Part shown: piece by piece, positions 43,071-53,190 of the stretch | Layout of the letters: every line of letters begins with the position of its first letter | Position numbering within the stretch: the first letter of the stretch is position 1 | The notes under the pieces: model-generated | The model's input: the letters and a program-made list of their open reading frames with translations, nothing else | The model's database searches: none | What the model was told of the DNA's origin: nothing | Assembly: GCF_039555335.1 (NCBI RefSeq) | Contig: NC_092637.1 | Span: forward strand, 3,312,472 to 3,376,471 | DNA: 64,000 nt | Reading direction: 5' to 3' | Source: Amphiura filiformis | Lineage: Eukaryota > Echinodermata > Ophiuroidea > Amphilepidida > Amphiuridae | Translations under genes and position numbers: made by a program

Positions 43071-43072
43071 TA

Positions 43073-43681
43073 CGAGGGGGGGTATCCAAAAGTTTTTGAC
43101 ATCACCCAGAAGGAAAAGAGCTATATTGATGACATTTTGTCAGTGTAATCACTGGTCCTTATGTACATTATGGTCCAAAAATGGTCTCATAAGTATGTTT
43201 AATTTTTTACAGGTGGCGCTATGATGGGCAATAGGCGCATAACCTTTTCATGATAAGATCCTCCACTTTTTTGAGTTTTTTCACTGTGGCCGCATCATCC
43301 GTAAATGATTGACGTCCACTTCTTGGCTCATCTGTAAGGGACATGCGGCCAGTTTGAAAATTCCTTTTTCAAAAAGCAACAGTGCCATATGATGGGCAAT
43401 CATCACCACAGATAGCTTTCATTTCATCATAGATTTTCTGAGCATTCTAGGCCAACCCTCCAAATGCAGAAACTTAATCAATATGCGTGCCTCAATTTTC
43501 ACTACCTTACAGGTTATGCGCCTACTGCCCATCTAGCGCCACCTGTAAAGAAAGTAAACATACTTATGAGACCATTTTTGGACCATAATGTACATAAGGA
43601 CCAGTGATTACACTGACAAAATTTCATCAATATAGCTCTTTTTCTTCTGGATGATGTCAAAAACTTTTGGATACCCCCTCG
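43073..43681. mobile_element. mariner-like element, 609 bp, ~170-bp TIRs
   Basis: CGAGGGGGGGTATCCAAAAG … CTTTTGGATACCCCCTCG with TA at 43071-43072 and 43682-43683. Inverted similarity extends inward through 'cagtgtaatcactggtcctt', 'ggtccaaaaatggtctcata' and 'acaggtggcgct', an unusually long TIR. A minus-strand transposase relic lies in the middle. Confidence 0.87.
43270..43500 (-). pseudogene. mariner-like transposase N-terminal remnant (paired-like HTH)
   Basis: Reverse strand reads 'IEARILIKFLHLEGWP', then after a frame change 'DEMKAICGDDCPSYGTVAF', a stop, 'KRNFQTGRMSLTDEPRSGRQ' and 'SFTDDAATVK'. This matches the N-terminal helix-turn-helix and 'DEPRSGRP' linker of mariner transposases. 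The catalytic domain has been deleted, which explains the short element. Confidence 0.83.
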
Positions 43682-43898
43682 TAAGGGCAGGCCCTCTCAA
43701 CTCGCAAAGTCCTCCCTTAACATATTGGCACTTCATGATCTCTCAAATTTTCCTTTGGCACTTAAAATAAACTAGTTAGAAGGCCTGAGACTACAAGATT
43801 CCCATTGCGGCTGCCTGCACAGGTACGCCGTCACCAAGGTAGCGGGCTGGTACATGGAGAGTATACCTACACAGCACCAATGATGCTTCTGCACATTA

Positions 43899-43976
43899 CC
43901 CACCAGCAGTGGTACTGTACTGGTACTACATTGGTACTCCCCTTGTACTGCACAGTACCAGCCAAGTACTGGTGGG
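43899..43976. repeat. GTACTG-rich imperfect palindrome
   Basis: 'ccaccagcagtggtactgta' is mirrored by 'cagtaccagccaagtactgg' + 'tgg', with several further GGTAC/GTACC steps between. It abuts the SINE. Confidence 0.6.
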
Positions 43977-44382
43977 AGAGCGTGGCGCAATGGTTAGGTA
44001 CTTGCCTTTAGTGCATGAGGTCCCGGGTTCAATTCCCGGTGGTGGTGATTTACTGGGATACTGACTTGGATAAAAAGATCTGAAATTAATTGGCAGCATT
44101 TGTAGATTAAATTCAGACTTCCGCTCTCCACATGGTTCATTTAGAATTGTGTAAATGAATCATGATACTACCCTGTCCTTCGGATGGGATGTTAAGCCGT
44201 CGTTCCCGTGTGCAGAGAGCCATTACTGTACATGTATCTCGCAGCCAGTTTCGAAAAGAGTAGGGTTTTAACTCCTGACTGTTCCCAACCCGTCCCGGTA
44301 TTCAAATGGACCCCAATGGAAATAAGCTTCAATGTAGGCTTTCTTGGGTTATCCAGGCTCGTCCAAACCCGAACAAATCAAA
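43977..44382 (+). mobile_element. tRNA-derived SINE, near full length
   Basis: Head: 'GAGCGTGGCGCAATGGTTAG' (A box) and 'GGTTCAATTCCCGG' (B box) in tRNA spacing. Body: 'ccttcggatgggatgttaag' + 'ccgtcg', a conserved-looking central block. Tail: 'caaatcaaatcaaaa'. About 400 bp in all. Pol III-transcribed SINEs of this plan depend on a partner LINE for mobility. Confidence 0.82.
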
Positions 44383-44815
44383 TCAAAAATTATATAAAAT
44401 CATGCTTTATGTGTTAAAATGTCTGCATGGATATGGACCAAATTATCTCATTGAATCAATTTCATTGTACAACCAAACTTGTCCTGGCTCGCATTCTGCA
44501 ATGGACACTAAACGTCTCTCTATACTAAAAGTCAACCATAAAGGCCTGCAATCAGCTTTCGACAAGAGTTTTTCTTTCACCGCACCTGCACTCTGGAACT
44601 CACTTCCATTTGAACTCCGTCCTGCTGTTTCTCTGCCAATTTTCAAGAAAGGTCTCATAACATTCCTGTTCCCTCAATAATCTGGTGGCTTTGTTTCAGT
44701 TTGCTGTTTTATTTTGCCTTTCAAATATTTTGTGTTCCATCTTGGCGCCATGGTCTTTATGAAATGGCCCTATAAATGCCTTGTATGTATGTATGTATGT
44801 ATGTCCCATAGATTT
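44383..44815 (+). pseudogene. CR1/L2-like LINE 3' end with (TATG)n tail
   Basis: Frame to 44680 ends 'LKCLHGYGPNYLIESISLYN' … 'SFSFTAPALWNSLPFELRPA' … 'FKKGLITFLF', the standard C-terminus of CR1/L2-group LINE polyproteins. A short 3' UTR and TATG repeats (44786-44812) follow, the usual 3' terminus. Only the last ~100 codons are present, so it is a 5'-truncated copy, and it lies immediately after the SINE tail. Confidence 0.85.
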
Positions 44816-45185
44816 TCCAAACGGGAAAAATACGATATCTGCAGAAGGAAGGTGGTATGAAAGTCAAACAACCACAAAAAAGTGTATATTTATAACATTA
44901 TACCAATAACTCAATTTCAGCCAAAAGTGGATTTGCAACAGAGCGCTTCATAGGTTAATTACGTTTCCTATTTTAGATGGTATCATTGCAGTTTAATCAA
45001 TTTCTTGATAAATATTTGATGTTTCTCTGTAAACATTGCTTAATTTGGCCTTAGGGCCACAGTGCTTTTTTAATCAAATGAAATGTAATGAATGAGTGAT
45101 TAACCATCACATGCCTTGAAAATCTATACCCATTGATCTACTACACAGGCTAAAACAATACTAAAATGGTTATTTTTATAATTGT
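44816..45185. other. no recognised feature
   Basis: Spacer, nothing supported. Confidence 0.5.
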
Positions 45186-45190
45186 ACATG

Positions 45191-46868
45191 TAGGGCGAAT
45201 TTCTCGATGGGTGGCTTAGCAGTTGGCTAGTCTAGCCTCAAGGCTTAAGAGGTCGTAAGATCAGGCTTAACTGAAAACATGTTCCCCGAAGCATGGCTAC
45301 CATAGCCTCGAGGCTTCGTTAGCCTGTGGGCCAGGCTTGTAGGATTAGCCCCAGGCTTCGGTAAAATTTGCATTTCTCGAAATCAGTCTTCTGTAGCCGT
45401 AGTCTACGCAAGCCTGTTAGGTCAGGCTTACAGCGGCTTTTCTTGGCCCTGCCTCAGAGCAGGTCTTGGGTCGTAAGCTGTGATCTATTTCAATTGACAA
45501 ATTGCTTAAATTGTAATGCAAAGTTTTTCTTTCATATTTTTGAGAAATCGAAACAGATGCTGTCTTTCATTCAACATAGAGTAAGTAATAATTATTGTTC
45601 GATTTAGTTGAACATTTCAACATTTTAAATATAATAATAAATGTTGTGAGCATCTTCAGGAGAGGAATGATCCTTTTCTGAAGTATTCGGATACCAAATT
45701 TAAATCGCGCTGCCGATTCAGTAAAGACAATGTATTAAGGCCTACTGATCTGCTTGGCTTGAACCTAACTTGTAACGGTCAACAAATAGGAGCAACCCTC
45801 TCCTTCCTGTTCAACAAATATTGCTAACCTTACGATATTTTGCTATACAAGAAGTGCCCCCATTTTGACATGTCCAAAAACCTTGACGTTTCACATGAAC
45901 TTGCTCCCATGCTTTCCTCTTTTTTTCTGAGATTTGCTTGCTTTCAATGACATGAAGCAGTGGCTGCAAAATATGCAGTAATTCAATTCTGTATACATTT
46001 GCTGACTTTTCGGAGGCATGCTGATGCTAATAATGGCTATATTTGTGAACGGACACGTTTCGCTAACATACCCGAAGGAACAGTTCTTGAAAAATTTGAA
46101 TGATCAAGAAACAAAACATTCTTATATCCTCCTCCTCCTCCTCATCATCATCATCATCATCAACTATACACTCATGCTAAATTCGCAAATAGAACATGAA
46201 AATATCAGCAGTAGATAGCACGCAAGATGGTTGTCAAATGCTTGGTTATGTTTTTGTTTTTGCACCAAAATTATCCTTAAATAATGTTATTTTACTTTTG
46301 ACAAACATGTGTATGATTGTGAAACAATTTTTGCTTTAGGCCTACTTTTAGGGAATCAAAGTTTCCTTTTCTGTAGGCTTGCAGTTTGACCCTTTTTTTG
46401 AAATGCAAAGAAAAATTAATGAGTCAAGTAAAAAGCATAGAAGTATCATTCATGCAAGCAGGACTCATAATTAAGTAAAGTGAAAATAAAATAATACATA
46501 AAGGACACAAAAAAACAGAAAAATAGTCTTGCATCAAGTTGTGTACGGTGTAAGCCCAAACATAAGACCGCCGGTTTAGGCTAGTCTTTGCGCTGATATC
46601 ATTGCGATAATAAGACGGTAACCTTGTTAGTACGGTAAACCGTGACGGACAACAGCTTATGCACATCTACCTCCAACTGCCTATACAATTAAGTCGCTGG
46701 TAGAAAGGGACGCGGTTGTCAAGCGTTAAGCCTGCAAGGCCTCTAAGACCAGGTTGAATTTGCGTTCAAGAAATCCGGCTACAGTTAAGACTCGGGCTTC
46801 GAGAGCAGGCTAGGCTTTAGCCTCAAGGCCACCTTAAGCCTAAGGCTTACTAAGAGAAATTTGCCCGT
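45191..46868. mobile_element. 1.7 kb TIR element with AGGCTT-rich subtermini
   Basis: 'GGGCGAATTTCTC' at the left and 'GAGAAATTTGCCC' at the right are inverted, with GTA on both sides. About 250 bp at the left and 180 bp at the right are dense in AGGCTT/AAGCCT motifs (aggcttaa, aggcttcg, aggctta), a typical arrangement of subterminal transposase-binding repeats. The core has no recognised protein. It holds a CTC/ATC microsatellite at 46128-46162. Confidence 0.72.
46128..46162. repeat. (CTC)n(ATC)n microsatellite
   Basis: CTCCTC repeats followed by ATCATC repeats. Confidence 0.88.
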
Positions 46869-46946
46869 AATGACTTACCTAAAAGGTTAGTAATTCAATA
46901 TAAATTGGAGTTTACACCGGAAATGTAAATACCCCGGAATACTTAC

Positions 46947-47009
46947 CTCCACTGGCTCCTTCTTTCTCGCCTGATACTACATAACCAATATGCGCCACTG
47001 CTCTGTTTT
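46947..47009 (-). CDS. tandem exon copy 1, 63 nt
   Basis: Minus strand: acceptor 'tttcttgtttgcaattaatag', then exon ending GGAGCCAGTGGAG, then donor GTAAGTATT. In the phase set by the candidate first coding exons at 51031 or 53224 (one base carried over) it reads open: NRAVAHIGYVVSGEKEGASG. 63 nt keeps phase, so it can be included or skipped without a frameshift. The protein is unrecognised. Closest to the 3' side of the three copies. Confidence 0.58.
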
Positions 47010-47607
47010 CTATTAATTGCAAACAAGAAATACATTCAAATAATATTTCCAAGAAACTGTGAGAGATTTAAATTAAACTAGACGCCACCCAAAGTAACAA
47101 GATTCAGACTGCCTGCCCTCCAGTAAAAGGAAAGTCAGTTTCCTAACAAGTTTCAAGTGGCACTAGATTTGCTTGTTTCTTGCCCAGATGAACTTCAAGC
47201 AAATATTTCCAAGAAACAGTGTGAGATTTAAACTGAAAAGAAACACATACCTCAGCATATCAAATGGACATTTCGACTGTCTGCCTTTGGGTCGAGAGAA
47301 AGGCAAATTCCTAGATTTCCTTGTTCTTTGTCCAGAGGAACTTTAAGCTATTCATCGTTGTAGTGCGATGTTAAAATTGAGTCAATGGGTTGCTAACAGG
47401 TGTACAACCCATGCAAGTCTTGAGCACAAACCAGATGAATCACTCACTACAACGGCAAATTAAAGTCAATTTTCTTTAATAAGTACAGCTAGATGAACAG
47501 TGTGCGGGGTCAATGCTGCCTTGCTGATTTCCATCCTGACTGCAAAGCTATTCATTGAATTCAGTATTTCCATTTAAATTACAATTTGCATTTACATAAA
47601 TACTTAC

Positions 47608-47671
47608 CTCCACTGGCTCCTTCTTTTCTCGCCTGATACTACATAACCAATATGCGCCACTGCTCTGGGTT
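47608..47671 (-). CDS. tandem exon copy 2, 64 nt
   Basis: Near-identical to copy 1, with the same acceptor and donor. One extra A makes it 64 nt. It is open in the same incoming phase (PRAVAHIGYVVSGEKRRSQW) but exits in a different phase. It is therefore either a decayed copy, a mutually exclusive exon leading to another end, or affected by a sequence error in the A4 run. Confidence 0.5.
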
Positions 47672-48031
47672 CTATTAATTGCAAACAAGAAATACATTCA
47701 AATAATATTTCCAAGATACTGTGAGAGATTTAAATTAAACTAGATGCCACCCAAAGTATCAAATAAAGATTCAGACTGCCTGCCCTCCAGTAAAAGGAAA
47801 ATCAGTTCCTAACAAGTTTCAAGTGGCACTAGATTTGCTTGTTCCTTGCCCAGATGAACTTCGAGCACATTAAACTCAATTTTCTTGCATAAATGCAGAT
47901 GAATAGTGTTTGTGGGGTCAAATGATTCTTTATCAATTTCTATTCTGACTGCAATAAGCTATGATTGAATATAAGCTAATATAGTATGTATTTCCATTTA
48001 AAATACAGTTCATATCTACATAAATACTTAC

Positions 48032-48084
48032 CTCCACTGGCTCCTCCATTGGCTGCACCCACGCCCTGTGTATTGCTTTGGCTT
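48032..48084 (-). CDS. tandem exon copy 3, 53 nt
   Basis: Same acceptor context ('tgcaattaatag') and same last 13 exonic bases and donor (GGAGCCAGTGGAG|GTAAGTATT), but the 5' and middle bases have diverged. In the shared incoming phase it reads AKAIHRAWVQPMEEPVE. Another frame reads SQSNTQGVGAANGGASG, whose end resembles copy 1. The exit phase differs from copy 1, so only one arrangement can be coding. Confidence 0.48.
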
Positions 48085-48200
48085 CTATTAATTGCAAACA
48101 AGAAATATATAAGAAAAGTATTTCCAAGAAACAGTGTCATTTTTAAACTAAAATGAAAAAAAAACACCACCCCAGTGTATCAAGTGGACATTTTGACTTG

Positions 48201-48613
48201 TATTGTCTGCCCTTGGAAAATTTCTGCTGAGGTTTGACTGGCCCTACATGTAGGTTTAACTCACTGATGGAAACAAAATCAGTCAAAGTCACTATATTAA
48301 ATTGCTGCATATTTTCTGGTAATTTTGGCTAAAATGGAGCCTTTTCCACCTTTGTTAGCAATTTCTTGCATTATAAAACTTTGAATTACACTCTATATTA
48401 TTGATATTCATGTCTTGAATTTTAAGCTATTTGGAGCATTCAAAGAGGAGAAAATTCTCATGGAAACAGCCATTTACACCCATTTTTTGTGAATTTTACT
48501 GGGAAATTTTACACTGCTTAAAGTGAGCATTAATGGCCATTGCCATGGAAATTGCATTCTCTTTTAATGCTCTCAATACCCTAAAATTAAAGAAGCCTTG
48601 TTTATTAATAAAG
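48201..48613. other. intron-like sequence, no feature
   Basis: AT-rich. Nothing supported. Confidence 0.5.
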
Positions 48614-48617
48614 TTAA

Positions 48618-48955
48618 GGTGGTACTACACCCCTGGCATATTTTGTGCCTATTTTTTGCATTTTTATCAAAAATGATAGCGTATTGGTGACAAGTAAGAT
48701 ATGTATATTATAGGGGCAAGGACTACAACTACTACACAGCACAGACAACAGTTGTGGAGTTACAGTCAAAAATAAGGGAAAACCAATATTTGATCAATAA
48801 ATAAATAACTACTTGCCATGAGTTGCTGAATTTTCAGTGCAGTAGTTGTAGTCCTTGCACCTATAATATACATATCTTACTTGTCACCAACGCACTATAA
48901 TTTTTGAGAAAAATACAAAAGTAGGCAAAAAAATGGCCAGGGGTGTAGTACCACC
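48618..48955. mobile_element. 338-bp foldback, TTAA target, family K1
   Basis: TTAA at 48614-48617 and 48956-48959. GGTGGTACTACACCCCTGGC … CCAGGGGTGTAGTACCACC are inverted, and pairing continues through 'tgacaagtaagatatgtata' and 'ggcaaggactacaactact'. A related copy is at 51930-52248 and a more distant one at 40638. Confidence 0.9.
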
Positions 48956-49387
48956 TTAAGTGTAATTCAAACTTTTGGAATGTAAGAAATTGCAAAAAAA
49001 TGGTTAAAAGGGTCCATTTTTGGGCTAAAATGACCAAAATCACTAAAAAACATGCATTATTATGAATTATGATTTACTTTACTACACAACTAGATTGCAC
49101 AGCTGTGTTTGAGCAACACACATATTTGCCAACACTGAACTGTAACCCGCCATAACAGACCCTTATCCCACTGTGACACCCCTTAAACGTGCCACCTCTT
49201 AAAACACCAGTAACACTCCTTAGCCAATTATAATATCATATACACCCCTTAACCCTAACAGGACGGTATACTACAAAATACTACTTGATATATGCGCTGT
49301 TCGTGCATGCATCCCATGTGGTGTGATGACGCAATCGCCCTAAGTGATATAAAGGCACAGTTTCGCTGGCCAGCGAAGCCCAAGACC

Positions 49388-49500
49388 TGTGGCAAAGTGT
49401 CGCCGACCCAGTGCCTGGCATGCGAGGGGTCTCGGGTTCGAATCCCACCCAGAGCAAACAACTTCTTTCCTTCTTTTCTCTCTTTATTCCTTCCTTCTTT
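49388..49500 (+). mobile_element. tRNA-derived SINE fragment
   Basis: 'GGTCTCGGGTTCGAATCCCA' (49429-49448) is a T arm / B box with CCCA after it. It is followed by 'acttctttccttcttttctc' pyrimidine-rich tail, like 10785-10870. A recognisable A box is doubtful. It translates to the 'GGIRTRDPS' string often seen in such SINEs, which is not a protein. Confidence 0.55.
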
Positions 49501-49540
49501 CCCTTCCTGTCGCCAAAAAGCCCTTAGCGGTTAGGGTTAG

Positions 49541-49893
49541 AGCCATAATGTGTGATTTGCTCCACAGCAACACCCTCAATTTTTCTTGAATTTCTACTTG
49601 CATGATTGTAATGCCGAGTGATGAGCATGATGTATCAATGAATCAGTGATGTATAAATTGTGTACATATCACTATCTTCATACTGTACGTCTGATATTAT
49701 ACATCCCAGCTGCGTAAAGCTCCCCAGTAATTAATACAATCAGCGAGCTAATACACGCACTGTATGCGCTGGAATGAAATAACAATTTTCTTCATTTTAC
49801 CTCGTTTGTTAGGCTCAAAATTAAATGGGGACAATGTAATCAGTGAAAACTAACATATGAATCAATATCTTTATGCAAATCACACATTATTGC
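49541..49893. mobile_element. TIR element family E, second full copy
   Basis: AGCCATAATGTGTGATTTGC and GCAAATCACACATTATTGCT are inverted ends about 350 bp apart. The interior matches 34636-35078 in order ('caacaccctcaat', 'gcatgattgtaatg', 'aggctcaaaattaaa'). Confidence 0.8.
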
Positions 49894-50469
49894 TTGATAC
49901 CCCTTAACATAATACAACACACTTCACATATGATAGCACCTCTTAATCCTCCAACACTCATTTACTCACTCTGACAACCCTTAACCCACCTGAACTGATT
50001 GTATGTGCATTGTGAAGAATTGTGTCTAAAGCCAGTATTATTGCAAATTATAGCTAGCTACCAAATTAGTGATAATTGGACTATACTAAACAATGATGTA
50101 CATATTTTGCTTTTTATTACCTATGAACTTAGATCTGGGGTCACAGCTACTAGGCCATCAGTGTACAATCTACCAAGAAATGTACCATATTTTTCAAGCT
50201 TTGGTAATTTTTGCTTAACCATATACCATCCAAAGGGCTTATTGGCAAATACAGTTTAGTTCTGCATGCTGATACATCGATCTTTATATGAAATGGGCAC
50301 ATTGATATTTCCATACGTGCTGCATTTATTTAGTTATATTTTAACCTAGACATTATTTTAGGCAAAAAACAAAATATTTCGCCCCCAGCCCCCACTGAAA
50401 AAATCATGCACATAAAACAAACTACAATGAGATTATTGATAAGATTCATCAGGATCGTTCAAAAGTAAA
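49894..50469. other. no recognised feature
   Basis: Intron-like or intergenic DNA, nothing supported. Confidence 0.5.
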
Positions 50470-50743
50470 TTAATTAAATGAGATTCTGGTTAAAGAAAAA
50501 AAAAAAAATTGAAGTACTCACTCGAAATATTTCAGTTCCAATCAGGAACCTTGTTCACTCTGCAATGACTGTAAGTGGTGTTTCGAGATGTCGGCAGTCC
50601 TAGGTGGCTGTGATGACGTCGCCACTTTGTAGGTTGCCTGAAAAAATAAGTGCCAAAAATTTCACAAGGTTCCTGATTGGAACTGAAATATTTCGAGCGA
50701 GTACTTATTTTTTTTATCTATAACCAGAATCTCATTTAATTAA
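50470..50743. mobile_element. 274-bp foldback element
   Basis: TTAATTAAATGAGATTCTGG … CCAGAATCTCATTTAATTAA, then inner pair 'ctcgaaatatttcagttcca' + 'atcaggaacctt' with its inverse. Arms are about 90 bp and the loop about 90 bp. TTAA within the ends may be the target. Confidence 0.86.
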
Positions 50744-50754
50744 TAAACTACAAT

Positions 50755-50860
50755 GAGGCATGGGATCTCACATACCACCCACACTTTTCCCTGGCTTTTT
50801 TTTCTTTCAATATATGAGCACAAATGCTCTAGCTCATGCACCGCAACGACTTGCCATAAA
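50755..50860. repeat. segment repeated at 62990-63115
   Basis: 'ggcttttttttctttcaata' + 'tatgagcacaaatgctctag' + 'ctcatgcacc' here corresponds to 'gagctttttttttctatata' + 'tttgagcacaaagatcgcta' + 'gctcaggcacc' there. Same orientation. Confidence 0.6.
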
Positions 50861-51030
50861 ATGACAAAAAGACTTTCTGCTAATATTGTTTCATACATTT
50901 TGACAAAGAATAACAAAATAAAAAAATTGATCAAAAGCCTATACACTTGAACCTATATCGGCCAAAATTTATGTTCTGAGATTCATATTTCTTCTGCTTC
51001 TAAAGTATCATTACACCCGATTGCACTTAC

Positions 51031-51124
51031 TCTTAAATTGCCCCACTGCTTCTTCTTCATTCTCTGTATTCATCATTTTACTAACCATCTTCTCCGTTAC
51101 TACGATGCATTATTAGTATGCTTT
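51031..51124 (-). CDS. candidate first coding exon A of the minus-strand host gene
   Basis: Minus strand: strong acceptor 'tccttttctctacag', 36 nt of leader with stops in all frames, then ATG at 51088. It reads MVSKMMNTENEEEAVGQFK and leaves one base before donor A|GTAAGTGC. The exit phase fits the open frames of all three tandem exons at 46.9-48.1 kb. Acidic and unrecognised. An acceptor 5' of the ATG implies at least one upstream non-coding exon. Confidence 0.55.
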
Positions 51125-51179
51125 CTGTAGAGAAAAGGAACAAAAGGAAAGGTGAAAACAGAAAATTGATACATTGTCT

Positions 51180-51310
51180 TGAAATGAAAAATAAACAACA
51201 ATTTAATTACCATTTCTGCTGCAAATTGGAATGAAAATTTACAGTGGGTTTCTCCAACACACACCAAAAAAAAAATCATATTTCTTCATATTCAAGAATG
51301 TTATTGATCT
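51180..51310. repeat. segment duplicated at 54540-54660
   Basis: 'cttgaaatgaaaa', 'aatttacagtgggtttctcc' + 'aacacacacc', and 'atttctt.atattcaagaat' occur in the same order at both sites. It directly flanks candidate exon A, so part of this intron was duplicated upstream. Confidence 0.75.
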
Positions 51311-51929
51311 CTGGTAGTTTTTCAATACGCTCATTTATTGTGTAATGTCTTTACTCCAGTAGTGTTATATATTAATATTATTTTTGGAATTTTTTTCGGT
51401 TTATTGCGGAAAAAAATTGAAATTCGCAAAATAAGCTGTCAAAAACTAAATTTGTGCGCGCTACAGGAAACAAACTTGGTTTTTTTGGCCTTATACAGTT
51501 CCCCTAAACTTAGAATTAGAATGAATGATTCTGAATAATATTGCATGATCACCGGCGTGTCCAGCATCTTTTCTTGTGTGGGGTTCGGAGGGCCTTTCAG
51601 AGTTATGTAGGGAGCTTAATGGATACAATCCCAAAATACACCTGAGCACCCCAAAGCACCCCCCGACATGCCACTAATGATGATAAATCAATGAAAATCT
51701 CGGCCAAAAGTATCTTCCATAGCTGATATTGATCTAATCATTTCATGCAAACTGTTTGCTTCATATTGATTTACTTTGGTGCTTGTTTTTGTAGCCAATA
51801 TCATTATATTGTATGTGTGCCATTGACTGTATGTAAGATGTGTCAATGGAGGATCCGGGGCGGGAGAGCCCCATAGGATTGTACACAAAATTGAGAAAAT
51901 ATGGCCAACATTAAACCTTTGTATCTTAA

Positions 51930-52248
51930 GGGGGTACTACTCCCCTGCCGAATTTTGTGCCTCTTTTTGCATTTTTCTCAAAAATTATAGCGCATTGGTG
52001 ACAAATAAGATATGTTGTACATGTATATTATAGGGGCAAGGATTACAACTACTGCACTAGAAATTTTATTTCAGCACAGACAACAGTTAATTGTGGTGTT
52101 ACAGTCAAAAATGAGGGAAAACCAATATTTGAACAATATATCAATAACTATTTGCCATGAATTGCTGAATTTTCAGTGCAGTAGTTGTAGTCCTTGCCCC
52201 TACATATCTTACTTGTCACCAATGCGCTATAATTTTTTTTTTTTTTTT
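51930..52248. mobile_element. foldback family K1, second copy, right end replaced by T-tract
   Basis: TTAA at 51926-51929, then GGGGGTACTACTCCCCTGCC and the same internal landmarks as 48618. The right arm breaks off at a run of about 16 T (52232-52247) instead of reaching its terminus. Confidence 0.85.
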
Positions 52249-53190
52249 ATAAACATATATCATCCTGGATTGTAGATCTACCTCATAGTAGATCAAATAT
52301 TATAACAAACTAATAAATTGCCTAATTAAATGCTAATTAAGACAGTTTTCCCTATATGTTACTGTACAAAGTGTGCACGTAACACTCCGACATTTCTAAG
52401 TGGCTTATCTCTTGCCAGAGTCACCCTGCTTATTCAAAAGTACACATATTTGAAAGGACATTTGAAGAGAAATTCAATTATGCTATTAGTTTTAGTGCCA
52501 GAAATGGAGGGGAAAAGTTTTGATTTGATAATGTCATTAAAATTGTACAATTATTTTACAATTTTTGACCACTATGTATGTTTAACGCAAGGGATAGCAA
52601 ACTCTTTTTTCCTAATTTGCTTGAAGGGCCCATGCAATGTCTTTCTGAATCCATATTTATTTTGAGCTACATGTACATAGCTTTCAGAAAAGAAAATAAG
52701 GGGTTCATCATGACAAGAAAGATGCAATTTTGTTGTTGTTTCACCTTGTATATTTCTTACCCACCCTGTATTATGTTATACTTTGTTGATTCGGCATCCT
52801 TGTAATATAAGCTTTCCAGAAACATATACTTTTAATGGTCTAAAATGTTTTCATTAAAGGTTGTGTTTAAGTGAATCAAAATTGGTGATTTTTTTCTCAT
52901 TTTACATTATGCTACACGAAAGATGACCAGTTCATGACATGCGACCATATGTGTTGTATTGCATATATGTGAATCAAATGGTTCCTCAGACTAATGAGTT
53001 TTTGTTTTGTTTTGTTTTTCCCTTTTTCCCCTCGTTTTTCCTCTAAAACACCAAAACAACCGACGGTCAAAATGTTATCCACGAACAGGCAGCGCTCCAT
53101 AAGTGATATCAGGCCAGCTAAAATAGTGTGTGTCAACAATCATGGTGGAGCCCAGTCCTGATGTATTGTGGCTGACACTTTTATGTCTAA

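Larger units (their letters stand above)
46930..48200 (-). repeat. tandem duplication of an exon-intron unit
   Basis: Units around 46930-47190, 47580-47880 and 48010-48200 share the exon, its donor, and flanking blocks ('ctattaattgcaaacaagaa', 'atatttccaagaaac', 'gactgcctgccctccagtaa'). A fourth partial unit without the exon is at 47195-47350 ('atttccaagaaacagtgtga', 'catatcaaatggacattt'). Spacing is about 660 and 425 bp. Confidence 0.82.

Noticed and set aside
49255-49534. Short proteins with 'GGIRTRDPS'
   Set aside because: This string is a common translation of tRNA-derived SINE heads; the B box GGTTCGAATCC lies in it.
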